Below are positions 8,250 through 15,910 of a stretch of DNA of 64,000 nucleotides, piece after piece. Made by a program: the position numbers and the translations under genes. The first letter of the stretch is position 1; each line of letters starts with the position of its first letter. Source of the DNA: Litoreibacter meonggei (GTDB taxonomy: Bacteria; Pseudomonadota; Alphaproteobacteria; Rhodobacterales; Rhodobacteraceae); the NCBI RefSeq assembly GCF_003663885.1, contig NZ_RCCE01000006.1:186001-250000 (forward strand), in the 5' to 3' direction. The notes below the pieces were generated by a model, which did not search any database, was not told the origin of the DNA, and saw only the letters and a list, made by a program, of their open reading frames with translations.

Positions 8250-9947
8250 TTAAGCGCCAACAACCTGCACACTGTTGTTCGGATCAACCGTCACAGTGCC
8301 TTGCTTGCGGATATGATCTTCCACGACATCCCAGATATGAGGGCCCTCGGTGCCCTCGTTCACCGAGGCCCACCCCGCGACTTGATATGTCTTCGACGCA
8401 TCAATCTTCTCGCCAGTTTTCAGCAACGTCATTTCTGTAATGCGTTCACCTTGCGGCTTGGTGATGTCGATGCGGTAACCAAGGCCACCCGTGCGCACCA
8501 TGTCCCCGCCCTGTTGATAGTAGGGGTCTGGATTGAATAGGTTGTCGGCCACGTCTTCCAAAACGACATGCAGGAATTCACCCGTCATCTCGGAGCGGTA
8601 AGCCGCACCGTACGTCATTGAAGTGACGTTCCAAATGTCTTCGCGGGTGATGTCTTGCCCGGGCAGCAGAGACGGCCCCCAACGCACGCCAGGGCTGAGC
8701 GCTATGTCGGCTTCACGCTCCGAAATGAGCGCATCACAGATGACGTCATCCCAAGTGCCGTTGAAGTTACCACGGCGGTACAACAAGGAACCGGTTTGCC
8801 CGATCACCTCCGAAAGCTTCTCCTCGTACGGCGCACGCTGATCATCAATGACCGCAGCAACTTCGGCATCAGGCGTAATGACATCTGAAAAGATAGGGAT
8901 CAGCTTGTGGCGGAAGCCCATCATGCGGCCGTCCCTGACGTCCAGATCAACCCGCGAAACGAACTTGCCATTGGAGCCCGACGCCACGATGATCGTCTCG
9001 CCCACCAATACCGGCTCTGGCAATGCGTCATGGGTGTGGCCGGACAAAATGACGTCGATGCCTTTCACCTTACCCGCCATCTTCTTGTCCACGTCAAAGC
9101 CATTGTGGCTCAGGCATACAACAAGCTCGGCACCTGCGGCGCGGACTTCGTCAACCATCTCTTGCATGTTCTCGTCACGAATTCCGAACGCATATTCGGG
9201 GAACATCCATCCGGGGTTGGCGATCGGCATGTAAGGGAACGCCTGCCCGATGACAGCCACTTTCACCCCACCGCGTTCGAAGAATTTGTAAGGCGGGAAC
9301 AATTCTGCGGGTTCGTCCCACTCGGCGTCAAAAATGTTTTGCCCAAGGGCAGCGAAGGGCAAGCCTTGAACAATCTCGTTTACGCGGTCAGAGCCGAGCG
9401 TGAATTCCCAGTGGAAGGTCATCGCGTCGGGCTTCATCGCATTCATCACGTTGACCATGTCTTGGCCTTCGGTGTGGAAGCAGGTGTAGGAACCGTGCCA
9501 TGTGTCGCCGCCATCCAGAAGCAGGGCGTCAGGACGCTCAGAACGGATTTGATTGATAACTGTTGCAACGCGGTCCAAGCCGCCGACGCGACCATAGCCC
9601 TCCGCCAACGCGGTGAAATCACCAGAACTCAGCGCATAATGCGACGGGCTGCCGTCTTCGATCCCGTATAGCTTCCGGAAATCAGAGCCCGTGACATGTG
9701 GAACCTTTCCGCGATTGTCACCTACACCAATGTTGATTGAAGGTTCGCGGAAATAAAGCGGCTTCAGCTGCGCATGAATGTCTGTGACGTGGATCAACGA
9801 CACGTTGCCAAACGTATCAAACTGCAGCAGCTGGTCTTGTGTCAGCGACTGCTGCGCCGCCAAACGCCCCCAATTGCCATAGCTGGACGCTCCGAGGATG
9901 GCACTTGCCGCCATGCTTGTTTGAAGAAAGTCACGCCGTGAGATCAT
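8250..9947 (-). CDS. soxB: SoxB, thiosulfohydrolase
   Basis: SoxB hydrolyses the sulfonate from the SoxY cysteine adduct and releases sulfate. It is a 565-residue two-metal enzyme of the 5'-nucleotidase fold. Metal-binding motifs are HVTDIHAQLKP, DGGDTWHGS, LSHNGFD and LSGHTHD. The C-terminal nucleotidase-type domain follows residue about 380. The signal is of the twin-arginine type (SRRDFLQTSMAASAILG). Length is normal for the family. A terminator-like hairpin separates it from soxA, so expression from here on may be lower or separately controlled. Confidence 0.96.
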   Translation of the reverse strand: MISRRDFLQTSMAASAILGASSYGNWGRLAAQQSLTQDQLLQFDTFGNVSLIHVTDIHAQLKPLYFREPSINIGVGDNRGKVPHVTGSDFRKLYGIEDGSPSHYALSSGDFTALAEGYGRVGGLDRVATVINQIRSERPDALLLDGGDTWHGSYTCFHTEGQDMVNVMNAMKPDAMTFHWEFTLGSDRVNEIVQGLPFAALGQNIFDAEWDEPAELFPPYKFFERGGVKVAVIGQAFPYMPIANPGWMFPEYAFGIRDENMQEMVDEVRAAGAELVVCLSHNGFDVDKKMAGKVKGIDVILSGHTHDALPEPVLVGETIIVASGSNGKFVSRVDLDVRDGRMMGFRHKLIPIFSDVITPDAEVAAVIDDQRAPYEEKLSEVIGQTGSLLYRRGNFNGTWDDVICDALISEREADIALSPGVRWGPSLLPGQDITREDIWNVTSMTYGAAYRSEMTGEFLHVVLEDVADNLFNPDPYYQQGGDMVRTGGLGYRIDITKPQGERITEMTLLKTGEKIDASKTYQVAGWASVNEGTEGPHIWDVVEDHIRKQGTVTVDPNNSVQVVGA

Positions 9948-9983
9948 TTGAAGGTGTTCCCTTTGTCAAGATATATGCTGTTT

Positions 9984-9992
9984 CTTGAATGT
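9984..9992 (-). promoter_or_regulatory. Partial SoxR-type operator in the soxA-soxB gap
   Basis: On the minus strand this reads ACATTCAAG, followed about 9 bases on by ATATAT. The same nine letters occur in the soxS-soxV element at 13688-13696, where ATAT also follows. It lies 36 bases before the soxB start. It may be a third SoxR site or promoter element. The match is short, so the call is tentative. Confidence 0.35.
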
Positions 9993-10002
9993 TTTGAGTT
10001 TT

Positions 10003-10034
10003 AAAAAACCCCACACCGATCACTCGGTGCGGGG
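10003..10034 (-). terminator. Rho-independent terminator or attenuator between soxA and soxB
   Basis: Read on the minus strand, an 11-base-pair stem (CCCCGCACCGA with TCGGTGTGGGG, one G-U pair) with loop GTGA is followed directly by six T. It lies 13 bases after the soxA stop (10048-10050) and 55 bases before soxB. This is a classic intrinsic terminator. Since soxBCDEF continue in the same direction, it probably gives partial termination, so that soxXYZA transcripts exceed soxBCDEF. Confidence 0.85.
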
Positions 10035-10047
10035 CAATCAAAATCCT

Positions 10048-10902
10048 TTAGTTACGAACAGACGGTCCTTCGACCGACAAGCCGTTCCCGCGCGACGCGA
10101 CATACAGCTCAAGCGCCACGAACTCCGGGCTACCAGGGCTGTAGGTTTCAGCACGGGTATCGCGAACGCAGCCTTTGAAGCGCGCATGAGCCGAGTTCAG
10201 CTTGGTGTTCTTCAAACGGTAAGTTGGGAAACCGTTGATTTGACCTTGGCTCAGGTGATCCGCACGGATCATCTTGCCATAGCTGTCTTCGTGGCAGTTG
10301 GCACAAGACAGCTCAAGCTGACCGGTGCGAGTATAGTACAGCTCTTTGCCATCTTCCCAAGTTGACTGGGCGGGGCCGTCAATCGCCACGTTCACAGGTT
10401 TGCCGCGCGATACGGACGCCAACAATGCAGTCATGTTGACGATATCGCCACCAGTGTACTTCCACTTTTCGGCACCCATACGGTTTTCACGGCAATCGTT
10501 GATCTGCATCTCAAGCGTAAACACTTTTTCGGCCGCGTCATTCCACTTTGGGAATGTTGGGCGAACGTCGGACATGTCCGAAGATGCACCGTGACAGTCG
10601 GCGCAAGACTTGCCTTCCGATCCGTCAGCAGTGTTCCAGACATCCTCGGCCTGCTCAACAAAGATCATGCCGGGATTGTCGAAATCATCAGCTTGCATCG
10701 CGCGGGTTTCAGTGCCGCGAAACAGCCAGCCGGACATCACTTCGTCAAGTACATCGGCCACGTGGGCAGGTGCGGCGGTACGTGTAACGATTGTCAGCTC
10801 TTCGTTGATGATCAAAGTATCATCAACTGGGTCAGCCATGGCGCCAGACGCCATGGATCCCGCTACGATCAGGGCGCTAAGTGCGCCTTTTAGATTGGTC
10901 AT
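10048..10902 (-). CDS. soxA: SoxA, dihaem sulfur-oxidising cytochrome subunit
   Basis: This 284-residue exported protein is of the dihaem SoxA type. It has CADCH (C100-H104) and CANCH (C200-H204), plus the two axial cysteines expected from SoxAX structures: C137 in INDCREN and C245 in FKGCVRDTR. C245 is the candidate for the modified (persulfide) active-site ligand. With SoxX it couples thiosulfate to the cysteine of SoxY. The signal peptide is residues 1-23. It follows soxZ by 27 bases. Confidence 0.95.
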   Translation of the reverse strand: MTNLKGALSALIVAGSMASGAMADPVDDTLIINEELTIVTRTAAPAHVADVLDEVMSGWLFRGTETRAMQADDFDNPGMIFVEQAEDVWNTADGSEGKSCADCHGASSDMSDVRPTFPKWNDAAEKVFTLEMQINDCRENRMGAEKWKYTGGDIVNMTALLASVSRGKPVNVAIDGPAQSTWEDGKELYYTRTGQLELSCANCHEDSYGKMIRADHLSQGQINGFPTYRLKNTKLNSAHARFKGCVRDTRAETYSPGSPEFVALELYVASRGNGLSVEGPSVRN

Positions 10903-10929
10903 ATCATCCCTCCCGTGATGTTGCGACGC

Positions 10930-11259
10930 TCATTCAATGGCAATTTTCTTGCTCTCTTCGTACACAGAGCCGTCGTCGTCATACCAAGTGAACTTGAACT
11001 CGCCAGCCTCAGGGACCTTGGCTTCAAATTCCAGATATGGGTTGGTCGAAATCGCAGGTTCAAGCACCACATCGACGACGTTCTCGCCGTTGAAGTCGCA
11101 TGTAAAGCGATTGATGATCGAGCGTGGGATCAGGTTGCCGTCGTCATCTTTACGCTGACCAGATTCCATCTTGTGGCTGATCAGCGTTTTGATGGTTATT
11201 GTGTCGCCTGCAGCTGCCTTCTTAGGCACCTTGACGCGGGGTTTTACACCTTTTGCCAT
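10930..11259 (-). CDS. soxZ: SoxZ, sulfur carrier partner
   Basis: This 109-residue beta-sandwich protein has no signal peptide. In known systems it is exported by piggy-back on the Tat substrate SoxY. Family marks are KPRVKVPKKAAAGD at the start, ISHKMESGQRKD, the double strand NPYLEFEAKVPEAGEFKFTWYDDDG, and a short C-terminal strand. The start has a good AAGGAG site. It lies between soxY and soxA in the canonical order. Confidence 0.95.
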   Translation of the reverse strand: MAKGVKPRVKVPKKAAAGDTITIKTLISHKMESGQRKDDDGNLIPRSIINRFTCDFNGENVVDVVLEPAISTNPYLEFEAKVPEAGEFKFTWYDDDGSVYEESKKIAIE

Positions 11260-11282
11260 TTTAGAATTCTCCTTGAGATACC

Positions 11283-11702
11283 TTAGCCGCCGCAGCCGCC
11301 GATTGTGACTTTGACCGTGCTCGACGCTTTCGCGAAGGACCCGTCAGCCATTTTTGCGATCGCAACAACCTCTTGGGTGCCGGCAAGCCGGATGCGCGTA
11401 GACGCATCCTGCGATGCAGCCAGTGGTCCGAACTTGAATGTCGCAACGGCCGGTATTGGGTTGCCCGTGGCCAGCACGAGAATTTCAGATGCGCCAGGTG
11501 CGGACACCTCAACCGGAACGGTATTGCCGTTCTCAGCAATTTCCGGCGCTGTCAGGGTGATCCCTGCATCGCCCATTTCAGCGCCGCCCGTGAAGGCTGC
11601 AATGGCGTCGTCTGCCAAGGTTGCGGACGCGCGCAGCGGTAAGCCAACCGCAACGAAGGCACCCGCGCCCATGATCATGGCATTTCGTCTTGTCAGTTTC
11701 AT
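11283..11702 (-). CDS. soxY: SoxY, covalent sulfur carrier
   Basis: SoxY carries the sulfur substrate on a C-terminal cysteine. Starting at 11702 gives 139 residues with a twin-arginine signal (KLTRRNAMIMGAGAF). The end is IGGCGG, with the carrier Cys at position 137. I chose this start because AGGAG lies 8 bases ahead and the signal peptide then begins at once. A longer in-frame start at 11747 would add 15 hydrophilic residues before the signal. There are 41 bases after soxX and 23 before soxZ. Confidence 0.95.
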   Translation of the reverse strand: MKLTRRNAMIMGAGAFVAVGLPLRASATLADDAIAAFTGGAEMGDAGITLTAPEIAENGNTVPVEVSAPGASEILVLATGNPIPAVATFKFGPLAASQDASTRIRLAGTQEVVAIAKMADGSFAKASSTVKVTIGGCGG

Positions 11703-11743
11703 TGATTCAGCTCCTGAGCTTGATCCCCTTGGATAGGGACCGA

Positions 11744-12217
11744 TCATTCTTTGAGGGTGGAAAGGTAGGCCACCACGTCTTCGATCTGCTGCGCAGTAAG
11801 AAGTGGTCCGAACGTGTCGTCGGCAGCCTCGCCTGTGTATGCGTTACCAGGGCGGATGAAGCCCTCGGTTTTGTAGAACGACGGCATCATGGTGTCCTCG
11901 AACATAATCTTGGCGTTAGCAACGATGCCGCGAAGTTCGGCCTCGGTCCAACGTTCACCAGCTCCATCAAGCGAGGGGCCGATTTCCCCTTGGAACGGAA
12001 CATCGGCCAAGTCTGAAACCTGATGGCAAGCTATGCAATTGCCCAGTTTTTTGCTGCCGACAATCTCGCTGCCGCTTGCTGGATCGCCCGCAACACCCGA
12101 AAGTGATTGCGAGACCGTACCGTCTTCGAAGCTAACGGCAGTTGGCGCAATTTCGGCCGCGCCTAAAGCGGTGGCAGAGACAGCGGCTGCTATCGTTGTA
12201 ATTATGGAAACTCTCAT
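11744..12217 (-). CDS. soxX: SoxX, monohaem cytochrome subunit of SoxAX
   Basis: Starting at 12217 gives 157 residues with a signal peptide (MRVSIITTIAAAVSATALGA) and one haem site, CIACH (C61-H65). The later GPSLDGAGERWTEAELRGIV and MMPSF (Met ligand) are typical of SoxX. A GGGAGG site lies just before this ATG. An upstream in-frame start at 12280 would run through the operator element and is rejected. It is the first gene after the soxW-soxX control region and heads soxXYZA. Confidence 0.95.
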   Translation of the reverse strand: MRVSIITTIAAAVSATALGAAEIAPTAVSFEDGTVSQSLSGVAGDPASGSEIVGSKKLGNCIACHQVSDLADVPFQGEIGPSLDGAGERWTEAELRGIVANAKIMFEDTMMPSFYKTEGFIRPGNAYTGEAADDTFGPLLTAQQIEDVVAYLSTLKE

Positions 12218-12230
12218 GCGTCCTCCCGTA

Positions 12231-12257
12231 ACACATTCAATTTTTCGTATACCATAG
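12231..12257 (-). promoter_or_regulatory. Candidate SoxR operator at the soxX promoter
   Basis: This 27-base element lies 14 bases before the soxX start. On the plus strand it opens with ACACATTCAA and ends TATACCATAG. It matches the element at 13686-13712 at 19 of 27 positions in the same orientation relative to the downstream minus-strand gene, including the first ten bases and the last three. SoxR of Pseudaminobacter is known to bind the soxW-soxX and soxS-soxV regions, the same two places. The -10-like GTATAC lies inside it, so binding would block the promoter. Confidence 0.65.
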
Positions 12258-12286
12258 GACACGCGTTCGTGAAGCGGCAAGCGTAA

Positions 12287-12302
12287 ATTCTACTTTGTGA
12301 AT
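12287..12302. promoter_or_regulatory. Inverted repeat ATTC-N8-GAAT upstream of soxX
   Basis: A perfect ATTC/GAAT inverted repeat with an 8-base spacer lies 70 bases before soxX. ArsR-family repressors bind short AT-rich dyads of this kind, and the first half matches the ATTC of the two longer elements. It may be a second SoxR site in the same control region. The arms are short, so chance is possible. Confidence 0.4.
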
Positions 12303-12324
12303 ATATCTCTTGCCTAACTGCCGC

Positions 12325-12903
12325 TCAATCGGTTGACCCGTCCTGCCTCTCTTGAATTCTACGCGCATGATAACGTTGGAAATCTTCTTCGGAATCAAGC
12401 TCGTAACGCTTCTCGTTGACCCAAGTAAACATATCAAGAGTTGTACCAGCCCCAAATGCCCCGGGCATCATGGCAACCGCCGCAGATTGCGCAGTTTGAT
12501 CTTCGCTGACTTCCTCGGGCATGAATAGAATCGATGGTGTGAATAGAAGTCCCCATTTTCGCGCGGCCGCCTTTTCCGAAAGAACCTCACCATCAAAATC
12601 AGTAATCTCCGTGTCTCCGTGCAGATTTAACTGCACCACGAAATAGTTATCGCTTATGTAGCTCGACACCTCTTCTCGCGGGTAAATTTCAGTGTGCATC
12701 TTGGTGCAATAGATGCAGCCGCGCTGCTCAATGAATAAGGCGAGCCGCTTGCCTTCGTCATTGGCTTCACCGAGGTCTTCACGCAAGTCCTTGAACGTGT
12801 CGCGCATCCACTCTGTTTTGTGCAAGCCATCATCGCCCAACTCGGCGGCTAGCGCGGGTAGGGCGAACAAGATTGCCATCAAAGTCATCCAAAAACGTTT
12901 CAT
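12325..12903 (-). CDS. soxW: SoxW, periplasmic thioredoxin
   Basis: This 192-residue exported thioredoxin-fold protein has the active site C63-I-Y-C66 in RGCIYCTKMH and the cis-proline region LLFTPSILFM. In Paracoccus, SoxW receives electrons from SoxV and keeps the SoxYZ thiol active. It follows soxV by 15 bases with a good AAGGAG site. About 107 bases separate it from soxX, and they hold the soxX control region. Confidence 0.9.
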   Translation of the reverse strand: MKRFWMTLMAILFALPALAAELGDDGLHKTEWMRDTFKDLREDLGEANDEGKRLALFIEQRGCIYCTKMHTEIYPREEVSSYISDNYFVVQLNLHGDTEITDFDGEVLSEKAAARKWGLLFTPSILFMPEEVSEDQTAQSAAVAMMPGAFGAGTTLDMFTWVNEKRYELDSEEDFQRYHARRIQERQDGSTD

Positions 12904-12918
12904 TGGCTCGTCTCCTTC

Positions 12919-13656
12919 TTAAATACCCTGAAACACAGGGAAGGTGTTTATCATCCATTCCGCAATGCGATTTACGCTATCCGTAGCAATCAATCCGGCG
13001 AACAGGATCATCAAAATGCCCATCGCTTTCTCAACTTTTGGCAAGTGCTTCCGGAAGCGCGAGGCGAACCTCAGGAACGGCCCAATAAAGAGCGCGGCTA
13101 TCATAAAGGGGGCTGTCATTGCGAAGCCGAAGACCAACAGTAACATCAACCCTTCAAAGGCTGTAGACTCGGTGCTGGCTGTGAACACAACCGCAGTTAA
13201 AACTCCGCCAACGCACGGGGTCCAGCCCGCCGCAAACGCAAAACCTACGAGGTATGCTCCTAAGACCGACATATTCTTCGTGTCGCCCGCGTCCATCTGA
13301 AAAACGCGATTTAAGAATCCAATGCGCAAAACTCCAAGGAAATGAAGGCCCATGATGAACACGACTGTCGCGGCAAATAGGCGAAACTCCGTTTGCATGC
13401 TGCGGAAGGTTTGGCTCAGCCCATAGGCCGCGGCTCCCAACAAGACAAATACCGTAATGATCCCCAACGAGAACATCACCGATGCCAAAAACGCCCTTCG
13501 ACGTACTCCGGGTGCCATTTCCCCTTCGGCGCTGATTTCCGACATCGAAGCCCCAGCCATGTAGCTTAGGTAGAAGGGAACGATTGGCAGAACACAAGGC
13601 GAGAAAAAAACGATTAACCCACCCGCTAAAGCCCCAAGAATAGTGACGTCGAACAT
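12919..13656 (-). CDS. soxV: SoxV, CcdA-type thiol electron transporter
   Basis: This is a CcdA/DsbD-beta membrane protein of 245 residues from the start at 13656 (MFDVTILGALAGG). It has about six helices and the paired cysteines of the family: FFSPCVLPIVPFY in the first helix and GWTPCVGGV in the fourth. It carries electrons from cytoplasmic thioredoxin to SoxW. An alternative ATG at 13680 adds eight residues. I prefer 13656 because family members begin with MFDVT, though neither start has a strong ribosome site. It is divergent from soxS across a 78-base control region. Confidence 0.9.
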   Translation of the reverse strand: MFDVTILGALAGGLIVFFSPCVLPIVPFYLSYMAGASMSEISAEGEMAPGVRRRAFLASVMFSLGIITVFVLLGAAAYGLSQTFRSMQTEFRLFAATVVFIMGLHFLGVLRIGFLNRVFQMDAGDTKNMSVLGAYLVGFAFAAGWTPCVGGVLTAVVFTASTESTAFEGLMLLLVFGFAMTAPFMIAALFIGPFLRFASRFRKHLPKVEKAMGILMILFAGLIATDSVNRIAEWMINTFPVFQGI

Positions 13657-13685
13657 CGCCGGAAGTCCCAACAGTTGCATGCATT

Positions 13686-13712
13686 ACACATTCAAGTTAT
13701 TATATGTTTTAG
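13686..13712. promoter_or_regulatory. Candidate SoxR operator with perfect -10 box between soxV and soxS
   Basis: This 27-base element opens ACACATTCAAG and ends in TTTTAG on the plus strand. On the minus strand it contains TATAAT, a perfect -10 box for soxV. It resembles the element before soxX (12231-12257) and lies 29 bases before the soxV start. The region also faces soxS on the plus strand, so one bound repressor could control both directions. The shared layout at the two promoters that SoxR is known to bind in relatives is the main evidence. Confidence 0.65.
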
Positions 13713-13734
13713 CAACTGGTCAACTGGAACCGCA

Positions 13735-14106
13735 ATGACGGCTGTTCGATCCTGCCTTATCGGTCTACTCCTTTCCGGAGTATTCGCATACTCCGCCCAA
13801 GCCGCTCATCTTGTGATGGTCGAGCAAGATGGATGCCATTGGTGCGCCCAATGGGACAAGGAAATATCAGAAATTTACCCGAAAACCGATGAAGGCAAAC
13901 ACGCTCCACTGCGCCGCGTCAATCTTCGAGATCTTCCAGATGACATTGAGTTTACCTCCAAGCCCGTCTTCACGCCTACATTTGTTCTGGTTGAAGATGG
14001 CAAAGAACTGGCGCGGCTGGAAGGCTACGCAGGCGACGAGTTTTTCTGGTTCCTGCTTGGCAAAATGCTTGATGCACACCCTGATGCAACGCAGGTGTCC
14101 AATTGA
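13735..14106 (+). CDS. soxS: SoxS, periplasmic thioredoxin-like protein
   Basis: Starting at 13735 gives 123 residues with a signal peptide (about 1-23) and a redox site C34-H-W-C37. The rest is a compact thioredoxin-like fold with FTPTFVLVEDGKELARLEGY carrying the cis-proline. SoxS helps reactivate the Sox carrier in Paracoccus. An upstream in-frame start at 13675 would run through the operator region and is unlikely. It is first in the plus-strand unit soxS-soxR-soxT. Confidence 0.9.
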   Translation: MTAVRSCLIGLLLSGVFAYSAQAAHLVMVEQDGCHWCAQWDKEISEIYPKTDEGKHAPLRRVNLRDLPDDIEFTSKPVFTPTFVLVEDGKELARLEGYAGDEFFWFLLGKMLDAHPDATQVSN

Positions 14107-14197
14107 CCGTTCTCGGTGACGTATATAACGCACGCGCCGAATACTTACGTCGTGTGCATTGCCACATGCAGTTTCCCGCATATAAAGGGAACGCATT

Positions 14198-14554
14198 GTG
14201 CTGGATAGCGATAGTTCCATGAATCTGCCCGTCATCACCAAGAACATGTCCGACGAAGACATTGAGAGAATGATGGAAAGCGCCTGCAACGCGTCAAACT
14301 TCCTCAAAGCGATTAGCCATGAAGGCAGGTTGATGATCCTGTGCCATCTTGCGACGGGGGAAAAATCCGTCACCGAGTTGGAAGAATTGCTGTCTGCCCG
14401 CCAAGCAGCTGTATCCCAACAGCTTTCGCGGTTGCGCACTGAAGGTCTGGTGACCCCCAGGCGTGAAGGCAAAGCCATCTATTACAGTTTGACAGATCGT
14501 CGTGCCGTTCAGATACTTGATGTGGTCTACGACCTATTTTGCCAAGGTAGATAA
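14198..14554 (+). CDS. soxR: SoxR, ArsR-family sulfur-responsive repressor
   Basis: This 118-residue winged-helix repressor has the recognition helix region ARQAAVSQQLSRLRTEGLV and the wing RREGKAIYYSL. Cysteines C49 (MILCHL) and C115 (LFCQGR) are 66 residues apart. That equals the spacing of the persulfide-sensing pair C41/C107 of Rhodobacter SqrR, so a reactive-sulfur sensor is likely. C30 is extra. Translation probably starts at GTG 14198, since AAAGGGAA lies just ahead. ATG 14219 is the alternative. The 91-base leader after soxS has TATAAA at 14180, so an internal promoter is possible. Confidence 0.92.
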   Translation: MLDSDSSMNLPVITKNMSDEDIERMMESACNASNFLKAISHEGRLMILCHLATGEKSVTELEELLSARQAAVSQQLSRLRTEGLVTPRREGKAIYYSLTDRRAVQILDVVYDLFCQGR

Positions 14555-14596
14555 GACCCCGCCGTAAGCCCAGCGCTGGCGGGCAAGCGGAGTAAC

Positions 14597-15655
14597 GTGG
14601 TGCTAGACAATATCTCAGATGCTTGGCTTCTCACCCTCGTTGGGTTTGCCGGCGGCGCAGTGCTCGGCCTTGCCGCACGATTGGGACGGTTTTGCACATT
14701 AGGGGCAATTGAGGATTTTTTGTACCAAGGCAGCTCGATCAGACTTCGCATGTGGATTCTGGCCATCGCGGTTGCGGGCATCGGCAGCTTTATCTTGGTA
14801 TCCATAGGCTATCTAGACCTGTCCCAGACAATTTATCACGTGGCCCCGTGGTCTCCGGCTGCCAGCGTGATTGGCGGACTACTCTTCGGCTACGGAATGT
14901 CGCTCGCGGGGAATTGTGGTTTCGGAGCTTTGGCGCGGTTCGGCGGGGGCGATTTGCGATCATTTGTGATCGTGCTGGTGATGGGAATCTCGGCTTACGT
15001 CATGCTGTCAGGGCCGTTCGCAACAGTTCGCGTTGCCTTCACTACGAGTACGACTATGCCCACTGAAAGCTTCGGCTATGCCGGCTTGATTTCATCAATC
15101 ATAGGCGCACCTGTCGCCTTGGTTGGTCTCATTCTCACCGTTGGGATAGGCTTGGGCGCGTTGAGCTCTCGTAGCTTGCTAGGCGACCCTAAATCTATTG
15201 CTTGGGCTTGCGCGGTGGGACTTGCCATCATCAGTGGCTGGGCGGGTACTCAGTGGGTTGCAAGTACCGGTTTTAGTGCGTCTCCGGTTATCAGTCATAC
15301 CTATACCGCCCCGCTCGGTGAGACGCTAATTTACCTAATGACGGCAAGTGGCGGCGGCCTCTCTTTCGGGGTGGGTTCTGTATTTGGAGTGCTAGCAGGA
15401 GCCTTTTGCGGAAGCTTACTCAAGGGCCACTTCAGATGGGAAGCCTGCGATGATCCGCGTGAGTTAAAACGCCAAATCCTTGGTGCCATGTGCATGGGTT
15501 TCGGTGCAGTTTTGGCTATCGGTTGCACTATCGGTCAGGGCATCTCTGCGTTTTCCGTGTTGGCATTCAGCGCGCCCATCACGTTCGCCGCAATCTTTGC
15601 TGGGGCGGCTGTCGGACTGCGGCAGCTTATTACCGGCTTCGCATCGTCTCATTGA
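14597..15655 (+). CDS. soxT: SoxT, YeeE/YedE-family transporter next to soxR
   Basis: This 352-residue membrane protein of the YeeE/YedE family has LFGYGMSLAGNCGFGALARFGGG near residue 100 and AIGCTIGQG near residue 310, the two conserved cysteine loops. Its place directly after soxR matches SoxT. It is a diverged paralogue of the 1077-2144 protein. It starts at GTG 14597. The 42-base gap after soxR contains the palindrome CCAGCGCTGG. The likely role is thiosulfate or sulfite-type uptake for sensing or assimilation. The substrate is unproven. Confidence 0.82.
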   Translation: MVLDNISDAWLLTLVGFAGGAVLGLAARLGRFCTLGAIEDFLYQGSSIRLRMWILAIAVAGIGSFILVSIGYLDLSQTIYHVAPWSPAASVIGGLLFGYGMSLAGNCGFGALARFGGGDLRSFVIVLVMGISAYVMLSGPFATVRVAFTTSTTMPTESFGYAGLISSIIGAPVALVGLILTVGIGLGALSSRSLLGDPKSIAWACAVGLAIISGWAGTQWVASTGFSASPVISHTYTAPLGETLIYLMTASGGGLSFGVGSVFGVLAGAFCGSLLKGHFRWEACDDPRELKRQILGAMCMGFGAVLAIGCTIGQGISAFSVLAFSAPITFAAIFAGAAVGLRQLITGFASSH

Positions 15656-15910
15656 GCTATTCGAGGCTAGACTACAGCAATCACACCTCTAAGTTATGCA
15701 AGTCCCTTCGGGTAACCGGTCGCCAAGCACCCCATCGGGCATGGCTTCCAAGGTTCCACAGTTAGCTAGCGTCTTGCAGGAACCAATATCAGACTATTAA
15801 CTGGTATACCGGATGGCAAAGCAGCTTCAGATCATTGCGTTTCTATCGGGTTGTTATGTAGTTCGCGGCTCCTGTGCTACCCTTCCATAGCGTTCAGGAG
15901 GTAAAAAATC

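Noticed and set aside
8907-9671. 254-codon plus-strand frame inside soxB
   Set aside because: It is long but lies entirely antisense to soxB, whose motifs are intact. The translation resembles no family.
15656-15910. GGTTCC ... GGAACC inverted repeat before the BNR gene
   Set aside because: The 6-base arms are about 21 bases apart with no T-run or known operator pattern. Chance is likely.
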